Shown here piece by piece: positions 17,406 to 26,634 of a DNA stretch of 37,035 nt. How positions within the stretch are numbered: position 1 is the first letter of the stretch; each line of letters begins with the position of its first letter. A model generated the notes under the pieces. That model had not been told where the DNA came from. It did not search any database and saw only the letters and a program-made list of their open reading frames with translations. Source of the DNA: Planctomycetota bacterium (lineage in GTDB: Bacteria > Planctomycetota > Planctomycetia > Pirellulales > Thermoguttaceae); contig JAUWPQ010000008.1 of NCBI GenBank assembly GCA_030611515.1, forward strand, positions 1-37,035, written 5' to 3'. Made by a program: the position numbers and the translations under genes.

Positions 17406-17843
17406 ATGTTGAAATTACCCAGCCCGCGCTTTGATACGTTGGTGGGGGTCGTTTTGCTGGTTGTCATCGGATTGGTGGGATGTCGGGATGATAAGGTCAA
17501 ACGACCAATCCCAAAGACGTATCCGGTGACGGGAAAAGTAATTTCCCAACACGGCAAACTTCCTCCGGCAGGCTCCTTGATCCAGTTTCAGCCGGACAAT
17601 GCCGAATATATTGCGCAAGATAATCTTGGGGAGGACGGGAGTTTTTCCTTGATGACGTTGTTTGACGGGCAACGGCTGCCAGGCGCGACGGCAGGGCCTC
17701 ACCGCGTGGAATTGTTTACTATCGTCTTGGGACCAAACAACAGCACTGGTCCCGGAGAGTTGATCGTGATTAAAGGGCAGTTCACGGTCGAGCCTAAGGA
17801 AAACCACTTTATCATTGATCTCGACTCCCAAGCAAGCCGCTAG
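17406..17843 (+). CDS. Small lipoprotein with transthyretin/CNA-B-like fold
   Basis: ATG 17406 is preceded by GGAGG at 17392-17396. The 145-residue product has a lipoprotein signal, LLVVIGLVGC, with the lipid Cys near residue 26. The mature part starts YPVTGKVISQHGKLPPAGSL and contains V-x-G-x-V and GEDGSFSL-type elements. These are typical of the small carboxypeptidase-regulatory-like lipoproteins that accompany DUF1559 genes in planctomycetes. The DUF1559 gene ends 57 bases upstream. The exact role is unknown. Confidence 0.75.
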   Translation: MLKLPSPRFDTLVGVVLLVVIGLVGCRDDKVKRPIPKTYPVTGKVISQHGKLPPAGSLIQFQPDNAEYIAQDNLGEDGSFSLMTLFDGQRLPGATAGPHRVELFTIVLGPNNSTGPGELIVIKGQFTVEPKENHFIIDLDSQASR

Positions 17844-17869
17844 CAACCCGTCGAAAAAACAGCGCCTCC

Positions 17870-20293
17870 ATGAAAAAACTTATAGTAATTCATGCCATCC
17901 TGCTCGTGACATTCGGTGGTCCCGCGTTTGGCGGTCAGTCGCCCGAGAAAACCAGCAAGACGATCGGTTCCGTCTTGCGAGAACCGCTGCCGCCGGAAGA
18001 GCTAAGCCTCTCTGAAAGCGATACTGAATATATCGTCGGCGGCCCGACATTTGCCTATCACGTCCGTAAGACCACCGGCACAATTAGTGCGATTCGCGTG
18101 TTTCGCCAAGGCCGGGCGGTTGTCGAAACCACCGGCCCCGCCGACATTCTGTTCGACCAGCGCAGGCTAACCGCCGAAGAGAACTCCGCGAGGGTGTCGA
18201 TACTCAATCGCGGGAAGGATAAGATCGTACTCGAAGTCAAAGGGATACTGCACGATCCGACGAAACGTGGTCCAGAGGTGAATTACACGGTCCTTCACAC
18301 GTTCTTCAACGATGGCGTCGTGGTTTCGGAGGTTCAGGTGACGCCGCGCGCGGATTTGTTGGTGAAAAAGGCGGTCGTGTACCGGCTTCCGGCACAAGGT
18401 GAGTTCAGCCATTATATCCACAAGCGGAGAGACAGGAACGGGAAATTCGCCGATCGCGGCGTCTTGCCCGAAGCCGGCAAAGCCGTCCGGCTTGCCACGC
18501 TGACCTCATGTTTGCAAATCTTCAGCCCGACGTCGGCGCTGGCGTTGTTCACCGACGTCGGCGCCACGCATCTCAGCCGGTCCAATTTGGACACGGCCGT
18601 CGTCGAAGTTGCCGGCAAGGATGGAAACCAGACTAATGTTTCGCTGGCCCAATATATCATCCACGTCGCGTCGGGCGATAAGCCTTACGTGCTCAAAGCC
18701 GGCGAACCGTTCCGTTTTCGGGTGGGAATCGGCGTGGCGCCCAACAGATTGCCGCATCCAAGGATGCACAATTTGCGGATGTTCACCTGGATCGGCGACG
18801 CGAAGCATCCTTATCCGACGGACGAAGAAATCGCCGAGGTCGCCCGGTTGGGCTTCACGGTATTTCAGATGCACCGCGTGGGTATGCCAGGCCATCCCCG
18901 CCCGCCGACGGGGGAAATCGAACGGGTCATCAACAAAGTACACCAGTTTGGAATGCTCTTTCTGTGGGCGGAGGGCGCCGATCTGATGTGCGTCAACTTG
19001 CCCGGAGTACGAAAAATGCAGGCCGCGGGCAAATGGCCCCTCTGGCAGGGATTCAACTACGGCGGTCGATATACCGCCTCGATGGACCCCTACTGCGACC
19101 TCGTCGCCACTTGTCTGGCCTCGCCCAACGGCTTGGCGGAGTACCGGCTGGAGTGCATCGATCGAATGATGGACCAACTCCCGGTCGACGGGATTTATCT
19201 GGACGACAACTTGGCTTACGCCAACTGCACTCTTTGGCGGGAACACGGGCATCCCCGGCCGGTATACGACTGCCTGATCGAACTGCACGAGATGAACTGG
19301 CGGCGGAGGGAACTGATGCGGCGCAGGTGTCCTCACGCCCTCCTGATCGGCCACTGCACCAAGGCCATGATATTGCCGGTAATTTGCGATTTCGACGTCC
19401 AACTCTACGGCGAGGGCAGCTCCTTCGGCTCGATGGAGGACTACTGGGATTACTTCGCGTCGGTTGGAAACCTCCCCGCGCAAGGGATGATTTGGCCCGG
19501 CGACAGCGAGTCGAAGCGCTGCAGTGCCGGCATCGGCTACAACTTCGACCTGCTTACCGGCGGAGGGCAGTTCAGCCAACTCGACTGGCGGATTTATCCA
19601 AAGAAGTTCCCATACGCAAAAGGCGTCTCCAGCATCGAGCGGGCATACGCCAAGACTTACAATCTGGCCCAGTTTTATTTTGGGTTGTATGAGTCGAAAC
19701 CATGTTATTTTGCTGACTCCGCCGACCTGTTCAACATGACGGCTCCCCTTACCTACGCGACAATCTATTGCAATCAGGTGTGGGACGATTGGCTTATCCC
19801 CATCGCCAACATGAACCCCGAAGCCCTGAATACTTCACTGATGATCCGTCGGCCGCAGGCGTTGGGTATCTCGCCGGAAAAGGAGTACCTGCTGTATGAC
19901 ATCCACCGGCGAACCGCGAAAACAATCGCTGGAAACAAACTCGACCAAGGTTTCGGCGACATTTCCGTGCCCGGCGCCCAGTTAAGGCTTTTTTACTTGC
20001 GTGAACGACCGGCCGACGCCCCCTGTCATCTTTGGGGCGGCAAAAGAATCTCCGAAACCTGGAATGGCAAAACACGGAAGTTGACCTTCACGGTTCATGG
20101 ACCGGCCGGTTTGCGAGACACCTTATTTTTGTGGACTGGAAAGCACCACATCAAGCAAGTGGTTGTCGCCGGAAAACAAGTTCCATTCTCTTCCGACCCA
20201 GCTCAAGGATTGGCTAACGGCGAGGTGACATTCACAACGGATCCGCTCGAAATCGAAGTGTTGTGGGAGGAAAAAGGCACCAGGAACCGTTGA
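17870..20293 (+). CDS. Secreted TIM-barrel glycoside hydrolase-like protein
   Basis: The 807-residue product begins with a Sec signal (KKLIVIHAILLVTFGGPAFG). An N-terminal beta-rich region (to about 290) is followed by a likely (beta/alpha)8 barrel. Barrel hallmarks are LRMFTWIGDAKHPYPTDEEIAEVARLGFTVFQMHR, then FLWAEGADLM and LPVDGIYLDDNLAYANC, where the Asp pair after DGIYL is typical of glycosidase catalytic strands. A C-terminal beta domain (about 700-800) closes it. The family may be DUF6259 or a related GH-D-like clan, but I cannot assign it with confidence. It starts 26 bases after the lipoprotein stop, suggesting co-transcription. Substrate is unknown. Confidence 0.6.
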   Translation: MKKLIVIHAILLVTFGGPAFGGQSPEKTSKTIGSVLREPLPPEELSLSESDTEYIVGGPTFAYHVRKTTGTISAIRVFRQGRAVVETTGPADILFDQRRLTAEENSARVSILNRGKDKIVLEVKGILHDPTKRGPEVNYTVLHTFFNDGVVVSEVQVTPRADLLVKKAVVYRLPAQGEFSHYIHKRRDRNGKFADRGVLPEAGKAVRLATLTSCLQIFSPTSALALFTDVGATHLSRSNLDTAVVEVAGKDGNQTNVSLAQYIIHVASGDKPYVLKAGEPFRFRVGIGVAPNRLPHPRMHNLRMFTWIGDAKHPYPTDEEIAEVARLGFTVFQMHRVGMPGHPRPPTGEIERVINKVHQFGMLFLWAEGADLMCVNLPGVRKMQAAGKWPLWQGFNYGGRYTASMDPYCDLVATCLASPNGLAEYRLECIDRMMDQLPVDGIYLDDNLAYANCTLWREHGHPRPVYDCLIELHEMNWRRRELMRRRCPHALLIGHCTKAMILPVICDFDVQLYGEGSSFGSMEDYWDYFASVGNLPAQGMIWPGDSESKRCSAGIGYNFDLLTGGGQFSQLDWRIYPKKFPYAKGVSSIERAYAKTYNLAQFYFGLYESKPCYFADSADLFNMTAPLTYATIYCNQVWDDWLIPIANMNPEALNTSLMIRRPQALGISPEKEYLLYDIHRRTAKTIAGNKLDQGFGDISVPGAQLRLFYLRERPADAPCHLWGGKRISETWNGKTRKLTFTVHGPAGLRDTLFLWTGKHHIKQVVVAGKQVPFSSDPAQGLANGEVTFTTDPLEIEVLWEEKGTRNR

Positions 20294-20313
20294 GGTTTTT
20301 CTGTCAACCTCAA
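20290..20313 (+). terminator. Possible terminator-like hairpin
   Basis: TTGAGGTT (20290-20297) and AACCTCAA (20306-20313) form an 8-bp stem overlapping the stop codon of the glycosidase-like gene. The T run is in the loop, not after the stem, so termination is only possible. Confidence 0.35.
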
Positions 20314-20448
20314 GGTCCACCGGCGCCGGGAAATCTCGGCGAGTGTTTCGCCCCTTGACAATATGACCCGTAGGCGGCTTGGGTTGGGCAACGCGGCCTT
20401 TCCCAACACCCGCTAAACGACCGCCAGTTCTTCGCTATCGCGTCGCGA

Positions 20449-21738
20449 CTACTTGAAATGGTATCCCAAGACGCGCCATCTATTGTCGCCGTTGAGCATC
20501 ATCGTTACCATCTCGACGGCCGAGGGTTTGTTCTCGAAGGAGGTGGTGTATTGGATGACCACGTACTGACCGTCCGGCGCGTCTGGAATGGAGCGGGTGT
20601 ACTTCCTGGAGGAAAGTCGCCTCGACTTGACCTTACCCAGCGGCTTTCGCGTTTCGCCGAGCGATTTGATGAAGTCCCTCCGCGTAATGATGATGTTCAG
20701 CCGCTCGGAGGCGGTTTCCCAGCCGCGCGAGTATTGCTGCCGATCGACCAGTTCGAGCCAATCCTCGGCCGCTTCGAGGGCTCTCCGCTCCGCCTCGACG
20801 ATTTTCTCGCTGCGGCGGACGGCCGCCCGCCGCGCGGGTGTTTCCGCGGTCGGCTTATCGTCGAGGATCGGTTTGAGCAAGAGCGTCGTCGGTGTGCCCG
20901 CCGGGGGCAGGCGCTCCTTGAACGCCTCGAACGACCGCGCCTCGATTGCCCCAAAACTTTCGATTGGCAGGTCGAGCATCGCGTCGGGTAGATTCAACAC
21001 GCAGATCAGCGCGCCGTAATCGGCCTGGTAGTATTCCTCGCCTGTTTCCTCGTTTGTTCTGAAGTAGCTACCGGCGAAAACCCAGTTGACGTCCAACTCT
21101 TTCTTCGTTTTGATATTGCGGATCCAGTGCTGGGCGGGCACCGACTGGACCTTTCCCTCACTATCCTTCCAACGGACCTCGATGGCGATTTCCGTGCCCG
21201 TGGGAGGGACGAATCTCGGCTGGAACCGCACGGGATGGCCCGGCTTGGCGCCGATCTTCAACAACCCGGCGTGAACGATAAAAGGGGTCACGTTGACCGT
21301 GACCACCGACTCATACGCCTTCATGGCGTTGGAAGCGAAGAACTCCAACGGATAGCCGGCCTCGCAAACCTCGCCGAGCAAGACGACCTGCTTGTTCTTC
21401 GTGTCGATCCAGACCGGCTGGTCTCGGGACAACGGGATGAGTTGGTCGGGATTATCGACCAACGGCGGACCGAGGTCCCGCGGCTTTTCTCCCGCCGCAA
21501 CCGCTGCTTCCGTCACCAGCGTCTCTGGTTCGGCCGGAGTTTTCGGCGGCTTTTCGATATCCGGTTTCGGTCGAGATTCGGCGGTCGGATCGGTAGTGGA
21601 ATCCGTCTGTTTCCGCAACGGCTTCTTCTGGTCATGCTTGGTTTCGGCCGACGGACATCCGCATAGCACGATGGCGATCGCAAGTCCCCAAACGCCCGCA
21701 AGAACGCTCTGCCCCCTGGCAACGGTCGACATCTTCAT
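20449..21738 (-). CDS. DUF4019-domain lipoprotein
   Basis: This minus-strand 429-residue protein has a lipoprotein signal (LAIAIVLCGC, lipid Cys28) and a charged, Pro-rich linker (about 30-110). A central region of about 200 residues has no family I recognise (SRDQPVWIDTKNKQVVLLGEVC ...). The C-terminal domain is about 100 residues: A-x-D-W-L-E-L-V-D, WETASERLN, R-K-P-L-G, APDGQYVVIQYTTSFENK and W-R-V-L-G-Y-H. That fits DUF4019, a periplasmic domain of unknown function. It converges with the glycosidase-like gene and diverges from the HtrA-like gene. A second in-frame ATG (21732) is equally possible. Confidence 0.75.
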   Translation of the reverse strand: MKMSTVARGQSVLAGVWGLAIAIVLCGCPSAETKHDQKKPLRKQTDSTTDPTAESRPKPDIEKPPKTPAEPETLVTEAAVAAGEKPRDLGPPLVDNPDQLIPLSRDQPVWIDTKNKQVVLLGEVCEAGYPLEFFASNAMKAYESVVTVNVTPFIVHAGLLKIGAKPGHPVRFQPRFVPPTGTEIAIEVRWKDSEGKVQSVPAQHWIRNIKTKKELDVNWVFAGSYFRTNEETGEEYYQADYGALICVLNLPDAMLDLPIESFGAIEARSFEAFKERLPPAGTPTTLLLKPILDDKPTAETPARRAAVRRSEKIVEAERRALEAAEDWLELVDRQQYSRGWETASERLNIIITRRDFIKSLGETRKPLGKVKSRRLSSRKYTRSIPDAPDGQYVVIQYTTSFENKPSAVEMVTMMLNGDNRWRVLGYHFK

Positions 21739-21848
21739 GATCCTGACCTTTCCGAGTTAGAGAAGGGAGTATCTGACCCGCTCATTCTAATCGTGTACTG
21801 TAAAACGGCAAGACGGCTCCGTCCTGGATTCCGAACTCAGGCACATTA

Positions 21849-22063
21849 GTTTCTGTTGCGGTACGTAGTACGTAGGGTGGGTCAAGCGAAGCGCGGGTGG
21901 CCCCGATAGCTTGTCTATCGGGGCGGCGAAGCCGCAAGAGGTTCTTCACGCCACGCAAAATCCCTCTTGTGCCTGCGGCACCCCGATAGCCGAGCTATCG
22001 GGGCCACCCGCGGGGCTGCGCTTCGCTTGACCCACCCTACACGGGCTTTTCCGCAACAGAAAC
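21849..22063. mobile_element. MITE, 215 bp, same terminal repeats as the element at 2484-2573
   Basis: The left end GTTTCTGTTGCGG (21849-21861) and right end CCGCAACAGAAAC (22051-22063) are perfect inverted repeats. ACATTA flanks both sides (21843-21848 and 22064-22069). Inside are nested palindromes: GTAGGGTGGGTCAAGCGAAG pairs with its complement near 22020-22040, and GGTGGCCCCGATAGC pairs with GCTATCGGGGCCACC. No transposase is encoded, so mobility would need a trans-acting enzyme. Confidence 0.85.
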
Positions 22064-22209
22064 ACATTAGCCCGGCGGACTTGCATTTGCCCGAAAAGTC
22101 TGCAAGACTTAACTGTTCGCGGCAACTTACCTAGAAGCCCGGGCACGTATGCTTGCGGGCGACTGGCCACGCCCCCTTCCACCCCCCCTTTACGCTGGGA
22201 CTGCCTGCC

Positions 22210-23280
22210 ATGAATCGTCGATCATCGTTGCAGTTGAAGAGAACAAATCGGTTTTTCGTCGCGGTATTGCTCGGAGCCTCGTTGGTTTATTGTGGAGCTT
22301 TGTCGGCGGCCGATTCGCCCGCGGCAGACGACGCGACGGGTCGAGTGCAGATCGAACCGGCCATCCAGAAAGTCTATCCGGCGCTGGTCCGTATATACGT
22401 TGTATCGGAGAAACCCAGCGGCGGGCGGATGCAGCGGCAACGGGCATCCGGCAGCGGAGCCATCATCTCCTCCGACGGATACATCGTCACCAATCACCAC
22501 GTGGCCGGCAACGCCGTGCGGATCACCTGTACGCTGGCCGACGGCGAGGAGGTCGAGGCCGATCTGGTCGGCACCGATCCGCTGAGCGATCTGGCCGTGT
22601 TGAAGCTGAAGCTCGACACGCGCAAGACCCCCGAGCGGCCGCTGGCCGCTGCCGCCTGGGGCGATTCGAGCAAACTGAAGGTCGGCGACGTGGTGCTGGC
22701 GATGGGTAGCCCGATGGCCGTCTCCCAGTCGGTCACCCGCGGCATCGTCAGCAACGTGCGGATGATTATGCCCAAGGCGATGAAGGGATCTTTCCGCCTG
22801 GACGGCGAGGACGTGGGCCGGATCGTCCGCTGGATCGGGCACGACGCCGTGATCTTCGGCGGCAACAGCGGCGGTCCGCTGGTTAATCTGGCGGGTGAGA
22901 TCGTCGGCATCAACGAGATCGGCCTCGGCTCGCTCGGCGGCGCCATCCCCAGCAATCTGGCAAAGGACGTCGTCGATCAACTGATCCGGCAAGGGCATGT
23001 TACCCGCAGTTGGATCGGCATCGAGTTCCAGCCCCGGCTGAAAAGCGACAAGAACGATCGAGGCGCGTTGGTCTCGGGAATAGTCGAGGATTCGCCGGCC
23101 AAGAAGGCCGGAATCCGCGCCGGCGACGTCATCGAGCGTGCTCCGCTTGCAGGCGACGCCCAAGCATCTGATTCTGCCCGCCGCCGACGTGGCCCGACTC
23201 GTGCCCCAGGCCAAGGAGGAAATCGGCAAGGACGCCGAGGACGAGGAAAAACCGGCGGACAACGAGGAGAAATCGGATGA
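22210..23280 (+). pseudogene. HtrA/DegP-like serine protease with truncated, apparently frameshifted PDZ end
   Basis: The open frame from ATG 22210 encodes a signal region (FFVAVLLGASLVYCGALSAA) and a full S1C protease domain: His97 (TNHHVAG), Asp127 (SDLAVLKL) and Ser220 (GGNSGGPL). A PDZ domain begins at about 260 but stops after AGIRAGDVIE (about 309). Beyond that, the frame reads Arg/Gly-rich residues (SARRRRGPTR) that look like shadow translation. The +1 frame instead reads SVLRLQATPKHLILPAADV then an acidic tail (KDAEDEEKPADNEEK) ending at TAG 23294-23296. The active site is intact, so a short protease could still be made. I call it a pseudogene or frameshifted allele; a sequencing error is the alternative. 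Confidence 0.7.
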
Positions 23281-23571
23281 CACCGGAGAGGGGTAGAAAC
23301 GCAGTCCGTTGATGACTGCCGACAGCAGCTTTCGAGCGTTACATTTCCGATTTGACACCACCAAGTAAGTAAGAGGGCCAATTCTCCTCCGCTCTCGATT
23401 GTCTCGGCAATCACCATTCGACCTACAGGGAGCGGACTGGTGCTGCACCCCCACTTGTAGGCTTCTGCTCGCTCGTCTATGCTATCAGATGTTGAATCTC
23501 TATTGCAGGCAATGAGCGTCTTCTTATTCAAGTGGAGTTTCCCATACAAGCAAGTTTCTTAAACATGCACC

Positions 23572-23576
23572 GGAGG
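23572..23576 (+). promoter_or_regulatory. Ribosome binding site of the PfkB-like/AAA+ gene
   Basis: GGAGG at 23572-23576 lies 5 bases before ATG 23582 and fixes that start. The 300 bases upstream (23281-23571) contain no other gene that I can support. Confidence 0.8.
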
Positions 23577-23581
23577 GGACC

Positions 23582-26047
23582 ATGTCGGAAAAAGATACAA
23601 ATTGCGGTAATTCCAATAGTGGCGACAACACACCGAATAATGAAAACAACAACGCCCGGGCGGATCAAAACATTATTATTGTTGGAGACTGGTTCGTCGA
23701 CGAGCATTGGGTGACTGGCGTCCACCGTTCGTCTTCCGCCAGCCGACCCGGAGAAGGTCATCATCGCGTGGTTCAAGGCCTGGATAGTGTGATCGAAGCC
23801 TTTTGTGGAGCGGGGCGTACCGCTTCTCTTTTGTACCAAGCCGACGAGAACCGTGCTGTTGCTATTTATGGTATAGGGATTTGGCACAAAGACGACAAGG
23901 ACGCCTTAAAGGGGATGTTCAAATGCCAGAACCTGACGGGGCAAAACCACCATCGGTTGAGCCGACGAACGCCGCAAGTCCCTCCGTCGAATGTGTATCT
24001 ATACAACCTCGCAGAGATACTGGTCGACGAACATAACAAACTTTTTCCAGCGGGCACGTCACGGATAATTCGCACATACCATCTTGGCTCCGATCGACGC
24101 ATACAATACAACCGCGTAGATTGGGAGCTTGAGGGAGGGTACAGTGAAAAACATTCTCCCATGACTCGAAAGTTGAAACGGGACGATATTTACGAATTTC
24201 TAAAGAAAATATCCTGTTCTCACATTGAAAAAGAAATAAATTATTGCGATGAGGAGATGCTTCCCAATAGCAAGGATGTTAACGCCATAGTGTTGAAGGA
24301 TCTGCTTAGAGGAGTCGTCACAAGGCCGCTGGTGGAATGGTTTGCCGAGAAGTATCCCGACGTGCCTTGGTTCGTATCGACCAAGGCTTGGAAGCCGGAT
24401 TGGTTGGACGTATTGAAGGATGTCAACCTGCGTATATTGCTCATTCCTCAGGCGGCGGCCAAGGAGGCGATTAAGTCAAACGAACTCGGTTGCTGGATCA
24501 CGCCCGCCGGATACCCGGAGAAAACGGCCTTAACAATCATTGGGGATTTAGAAAAAACAATATTATCCACCTCCCCGAATCCACAATGGGCCACGTATCG
24601 GCCGCGCATCATCGTGTTGCCCGACGGGTTTAAGGTATTGGCCTACGACCCCCGTTGCGGGAGTGCTGAAGACAATAATTCTGAAGCAGAAACAGTAGAG
24701 AGAAAAACTGGAGAAGTCGCTGGATGTGGTAAAACTGAACCAGAAGCGGCGGAGGAAATCCCAGAGAGTGTACGTGATATCGCCGTCCATAATCTAGCTT
24801 CTATCAAGCCGTTTGACGTGGATATGGGTATGGCTAGCGTGTTCCTGCCCGTAGTGGTAACTCTCCTGAACAAGAAACCAGCCGAGGCATTAGGAGACCT
24901 GATTGAAAAGGCATTGCGGCACACATACAAGTGGGTGTGCTATGAGGGAGAGCGCGTTACGGATCCAGAAAATTGGGACGGGATGCAGAAAGAATTCATG
25001 GCCGAGCCAACCCCAGATTGGCCCTCGCTGATTATCAAAGAGTTGTCATTGAAACAGGAAACCGACGCATGGGATCAGGCCCTGAATAATATCGGTGTTG
25101 TAAAAAAGATTGGTGTTGACGACAAAAAACGGTGGGAATTCCAACTCTGGCGTTCCATGGTGGAGATCGATGGCTACGCCTGCTGTGTCAACGAGGAGAG
25201 GGCAAAAATTAACCAGCTTATCCGGGGTATTAAGGAAGCTCGCTCCAGTAGCGGCTGGCGCTATCATGTGTGTTGCATGCTCCTGGCATCGCCCGGATCC
25301 GGAAAAACATTCTTTGCTAGGCAGTTGGCCGAAACGCTCGACTTCCGTTTTCTGCCGTTTAATATCACGCAAATGGTTTCACGCAGCGACATATTAGACT
25401 GCTTTGATACTATTGTTACCACCCAAGCACAGACCCCTCAACGGCCGCTGATGGTCTTCGTCGATGAAATAAACGCGCGGCTGGAAGGGGATTTTGTTTA
25501 TAATGCGTTCTTGACCCCTGTCGAGGAGGGAGTATATATGCGCCGCGGGAGGGTCTTTCGCATTGCTCCTTGCCTATGGATTTTCTCCGGAACAGAAGAC
25601 CCGGTAAATCCCGATGATCCAAACCGCGATAGATCATTGAAGGGGAGTGATTTCAAGTCGAGGCTTACGTTGGGCGTAATCTCAACCGAGGAGAAACCGC
25701 GTAATTCATCGATATACAGAACGCAAAACGTATACCGGGCCGTGGCAATAATTCGTTCAGAATTCCCAGATGTTCGCTATGTATCGAAACGTGTGTTGAA
25801 ATTTTTCATGTGCATGATGGGTAACATTAGTGTTCGGAAAATGAAGAACACTATTAAATCTTTTGTAAACGTGCAATACGGAAAGTTGCTCACTATTAAC
25901 ATTCCCGAAGAGGTTGTGTCGCGTTTGGTAGAAGAAAACCTCTTCGACGAAGAATATTATCGGAGAAATACTAAAGAGGGGCCCAGCGTAGTGATCGTCT
26001 CGCCGGAGACACGCGACGAAAAGTTTGGGGGGAGTGGCCGTTTGTAG
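23582..26047 (+). CDS. Degenerate PfkB/RfaE-like domain fused to AAA+ ATPase
   Basis: The 821-residue protein begins with an Asn-rich leader. Residues about 31-450 then follow the plan of a ribokinase/PfkB (RfaE-like) domain: IIIVGDWFVDEHWVTG, then FCGAGRTASLL, IIRTYHLGSDRRIQYNRVDWE, then VNAIVLKDLLRGVVTRPLV and VPWFVSTKAWKPDW. The kinase GAGD motif is replaced by DVDMGMAS (412-419), so the catalytic Asp seems lost. A mid-region linker leads to an AAA+ module with Walker A SPGSGKT (570-576), Walker B VFVDE (625-629) and an arginine candidate in DFKSRL. No HTH, nuclease or TM is visible. Codon use (AAA, ATA, TTA) is more AT-rich than the neighbours, suggesting transfer. Function is unknown. 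Confidence 0.8.
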   Translation: MSEKDTNCGNSNSGDNTPNNENNNARADQNIIIVGDWFVDEHWVTGVHRSSSASRPGEGHHRVVQGLDSVIEAFCGAGRTASLLYQADENRAVAIYGIGIWHKDDKDALKGMFKCQNLTGQNHHRLSRRTPQVPPSNVYLYNLAEILVDEHNKLFPAGTSRIIRTYHLGSDRRIQYNRVDWELEGGYSEKHSPMTRKLKRDDIYEFLKKISCSHIEKEINYCDEEMLPNSKDVNAIVLKDLLRGVVTRPLVEWFAEKYPDVPWFVSTKAWKPDWLDVLKDVNLRILLIPQAAAKEAIKSNELGCWITPAGYPEKTALTIIGDLEKTILSTSPNPQWATYRPRIIVLPDGFKVLAYDPRCGSAEDNNSEAETVERKTGEVAGCGKTEPEAAEEIPESVRDIAVHNLASIKPFDVDMGMASVFLPVVVTLLNKKPAEALGDLIEKALRHTYKWVCYEGERVTDPENWDGMQKEFMAEPTPDWPSLIIKELSLKQETDAWDQALNNIGVVKKIGVDDKKRWEFQLWRSMVEIDGYACCVNEERAKINQLIRGIKEARSSSGWRYHVCCMLLASPGSGKTFFARQLAETLDFRFLPFNITQMVSRSDILDCFDTIVTTQAQTPQRPLMVFVDEINARLEGDFVYNAFLTPVEEGVYMRRGRVFRIAPCLWIFSGTEDPVNPDDPNRDRSLKGSDFKSRLTLGVISTEEKPRNSSIYRTQNVYRAVAIIRSEFPDVRYVSKRVLKFFMCMMGNISVRKMKNTIKSFVNVQYGKLLTINIPEEVVSRLVEENLFDEEYYRRNTKEGPSVVIVSPETRDEKFGGSGRL

Positions 26048-26054
26048 CGTTTCG

Positions 26055-26114
26055 GGGTGGCACTGGCGTTTCGCCAGTGTTGGCCGGAGCACGGGCAAGA
26101 TGCCCGTGCCACCC
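26055..26114. repeat. GGGTGGCACTGGC palindrome between the AAA+ and pterin genes
   Basis: GGGTGGCACTGGCGTTTCGC followed by CAGTG, and then CACGGGCAAGATGCCCGTGC followed by CACCC, form two hairpins enclosed by a GGGTGGCAC/GTGCCACCC outer stem. It is the intergenic counterpart of the in-frame inserts at 10591-10706 and 16313-16372. Confidence 0.88.
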
Positions 26115-26141
26115 GTTCGGGACGACGATTGGTTCTCTATT

Positions 26142-26627
26142 ATGCACGACTTTCATATTTGCATCGGCGGCGACGGCTTGGGCTTTCACGCCTCGCACTT
26201 CATCGTCTGGCGAAACGGCGAGTGCGAGCGGCTGCACGAGCACGGTTACCGCGTGGCTGCCGAAATTCACGGACCTTTGGACGAGGACCAGTGCGTCTTC
26301 GATTTCCACGTCGTCCGCGACGCATTGAAGAAGATCGTCGCCGAGTTGGACCATCGGGTGTTGCTGCCCGCGCGGCATCCGAACATCAGCATCTCGACGG
26401 AATCGGGCCGGATCGAGGTCGTTTTCGCCGGCCGGCGCTGGGTATTTCCCGAAGACGATTGTCTGCTGTTGCCGATCGCCAACACGACCACGGAACTGCT
26501 GGCCGAGTACGTCGGCCAACGGTTGCGCGACGCCCTGAAATCCCTCGGCGGCCGCTCGCCCTCGATGGTGCGCGTCGAGATCGGCGAGGGGGCGGGCTGC
26601 TCGGCCGTCTGCGAGTTGTCCGATTAA
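26142..26627 (+). CDS. 6-pyruvoyl/6-carboxy-tetrahydropterin synthase family protein
   Basis: ATG 26142 gives 161 residues; the frame upstream is the repeat. PTPS/QueD features are present: F-x-A-x-H with His19, then Cys28 and His32-x-His34 in CERLHEH (usual CxxxHGH, here with Glu instead of Gly), DFHVVRDALKK, ELDHRVLL with Asp70-His71, and NTTTELLAEYV for the usual PTxENLA. The family makes 6-pyruvoyl-tetrahydropterin or the queuosine precursor 6-carboxy-tetrahydropterin. Which one is unclear because no queuosine genes are nearby. The three zinc histidines and the catalytic Cys are retained. Confidence 0.8.
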   Translation: MHDFHICIGGDGLGFHASHFIVWRNGECERLHEHGYRVAAEIHGPLDEDQCVFDFHVVRDALKKIVAELDHRVLLPARHPNISISTESGRIEVVFAGRRWVFPEDDCLLLPIANTTTELLAEYVGQRLRDALKSLGGRSPSMVRVEIGEGAGCSAVCELSD

Positions 26628-26634
26628 TACACCT

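Noticed and set aside
22210..26047. Protease plus AAA+ as a trypsin-type conflict system
   Set aside because: The protease has an ordinary signal peptide and S1C layout, is frameshifted, lies about 300 bases away and lacks effector-associated domains.
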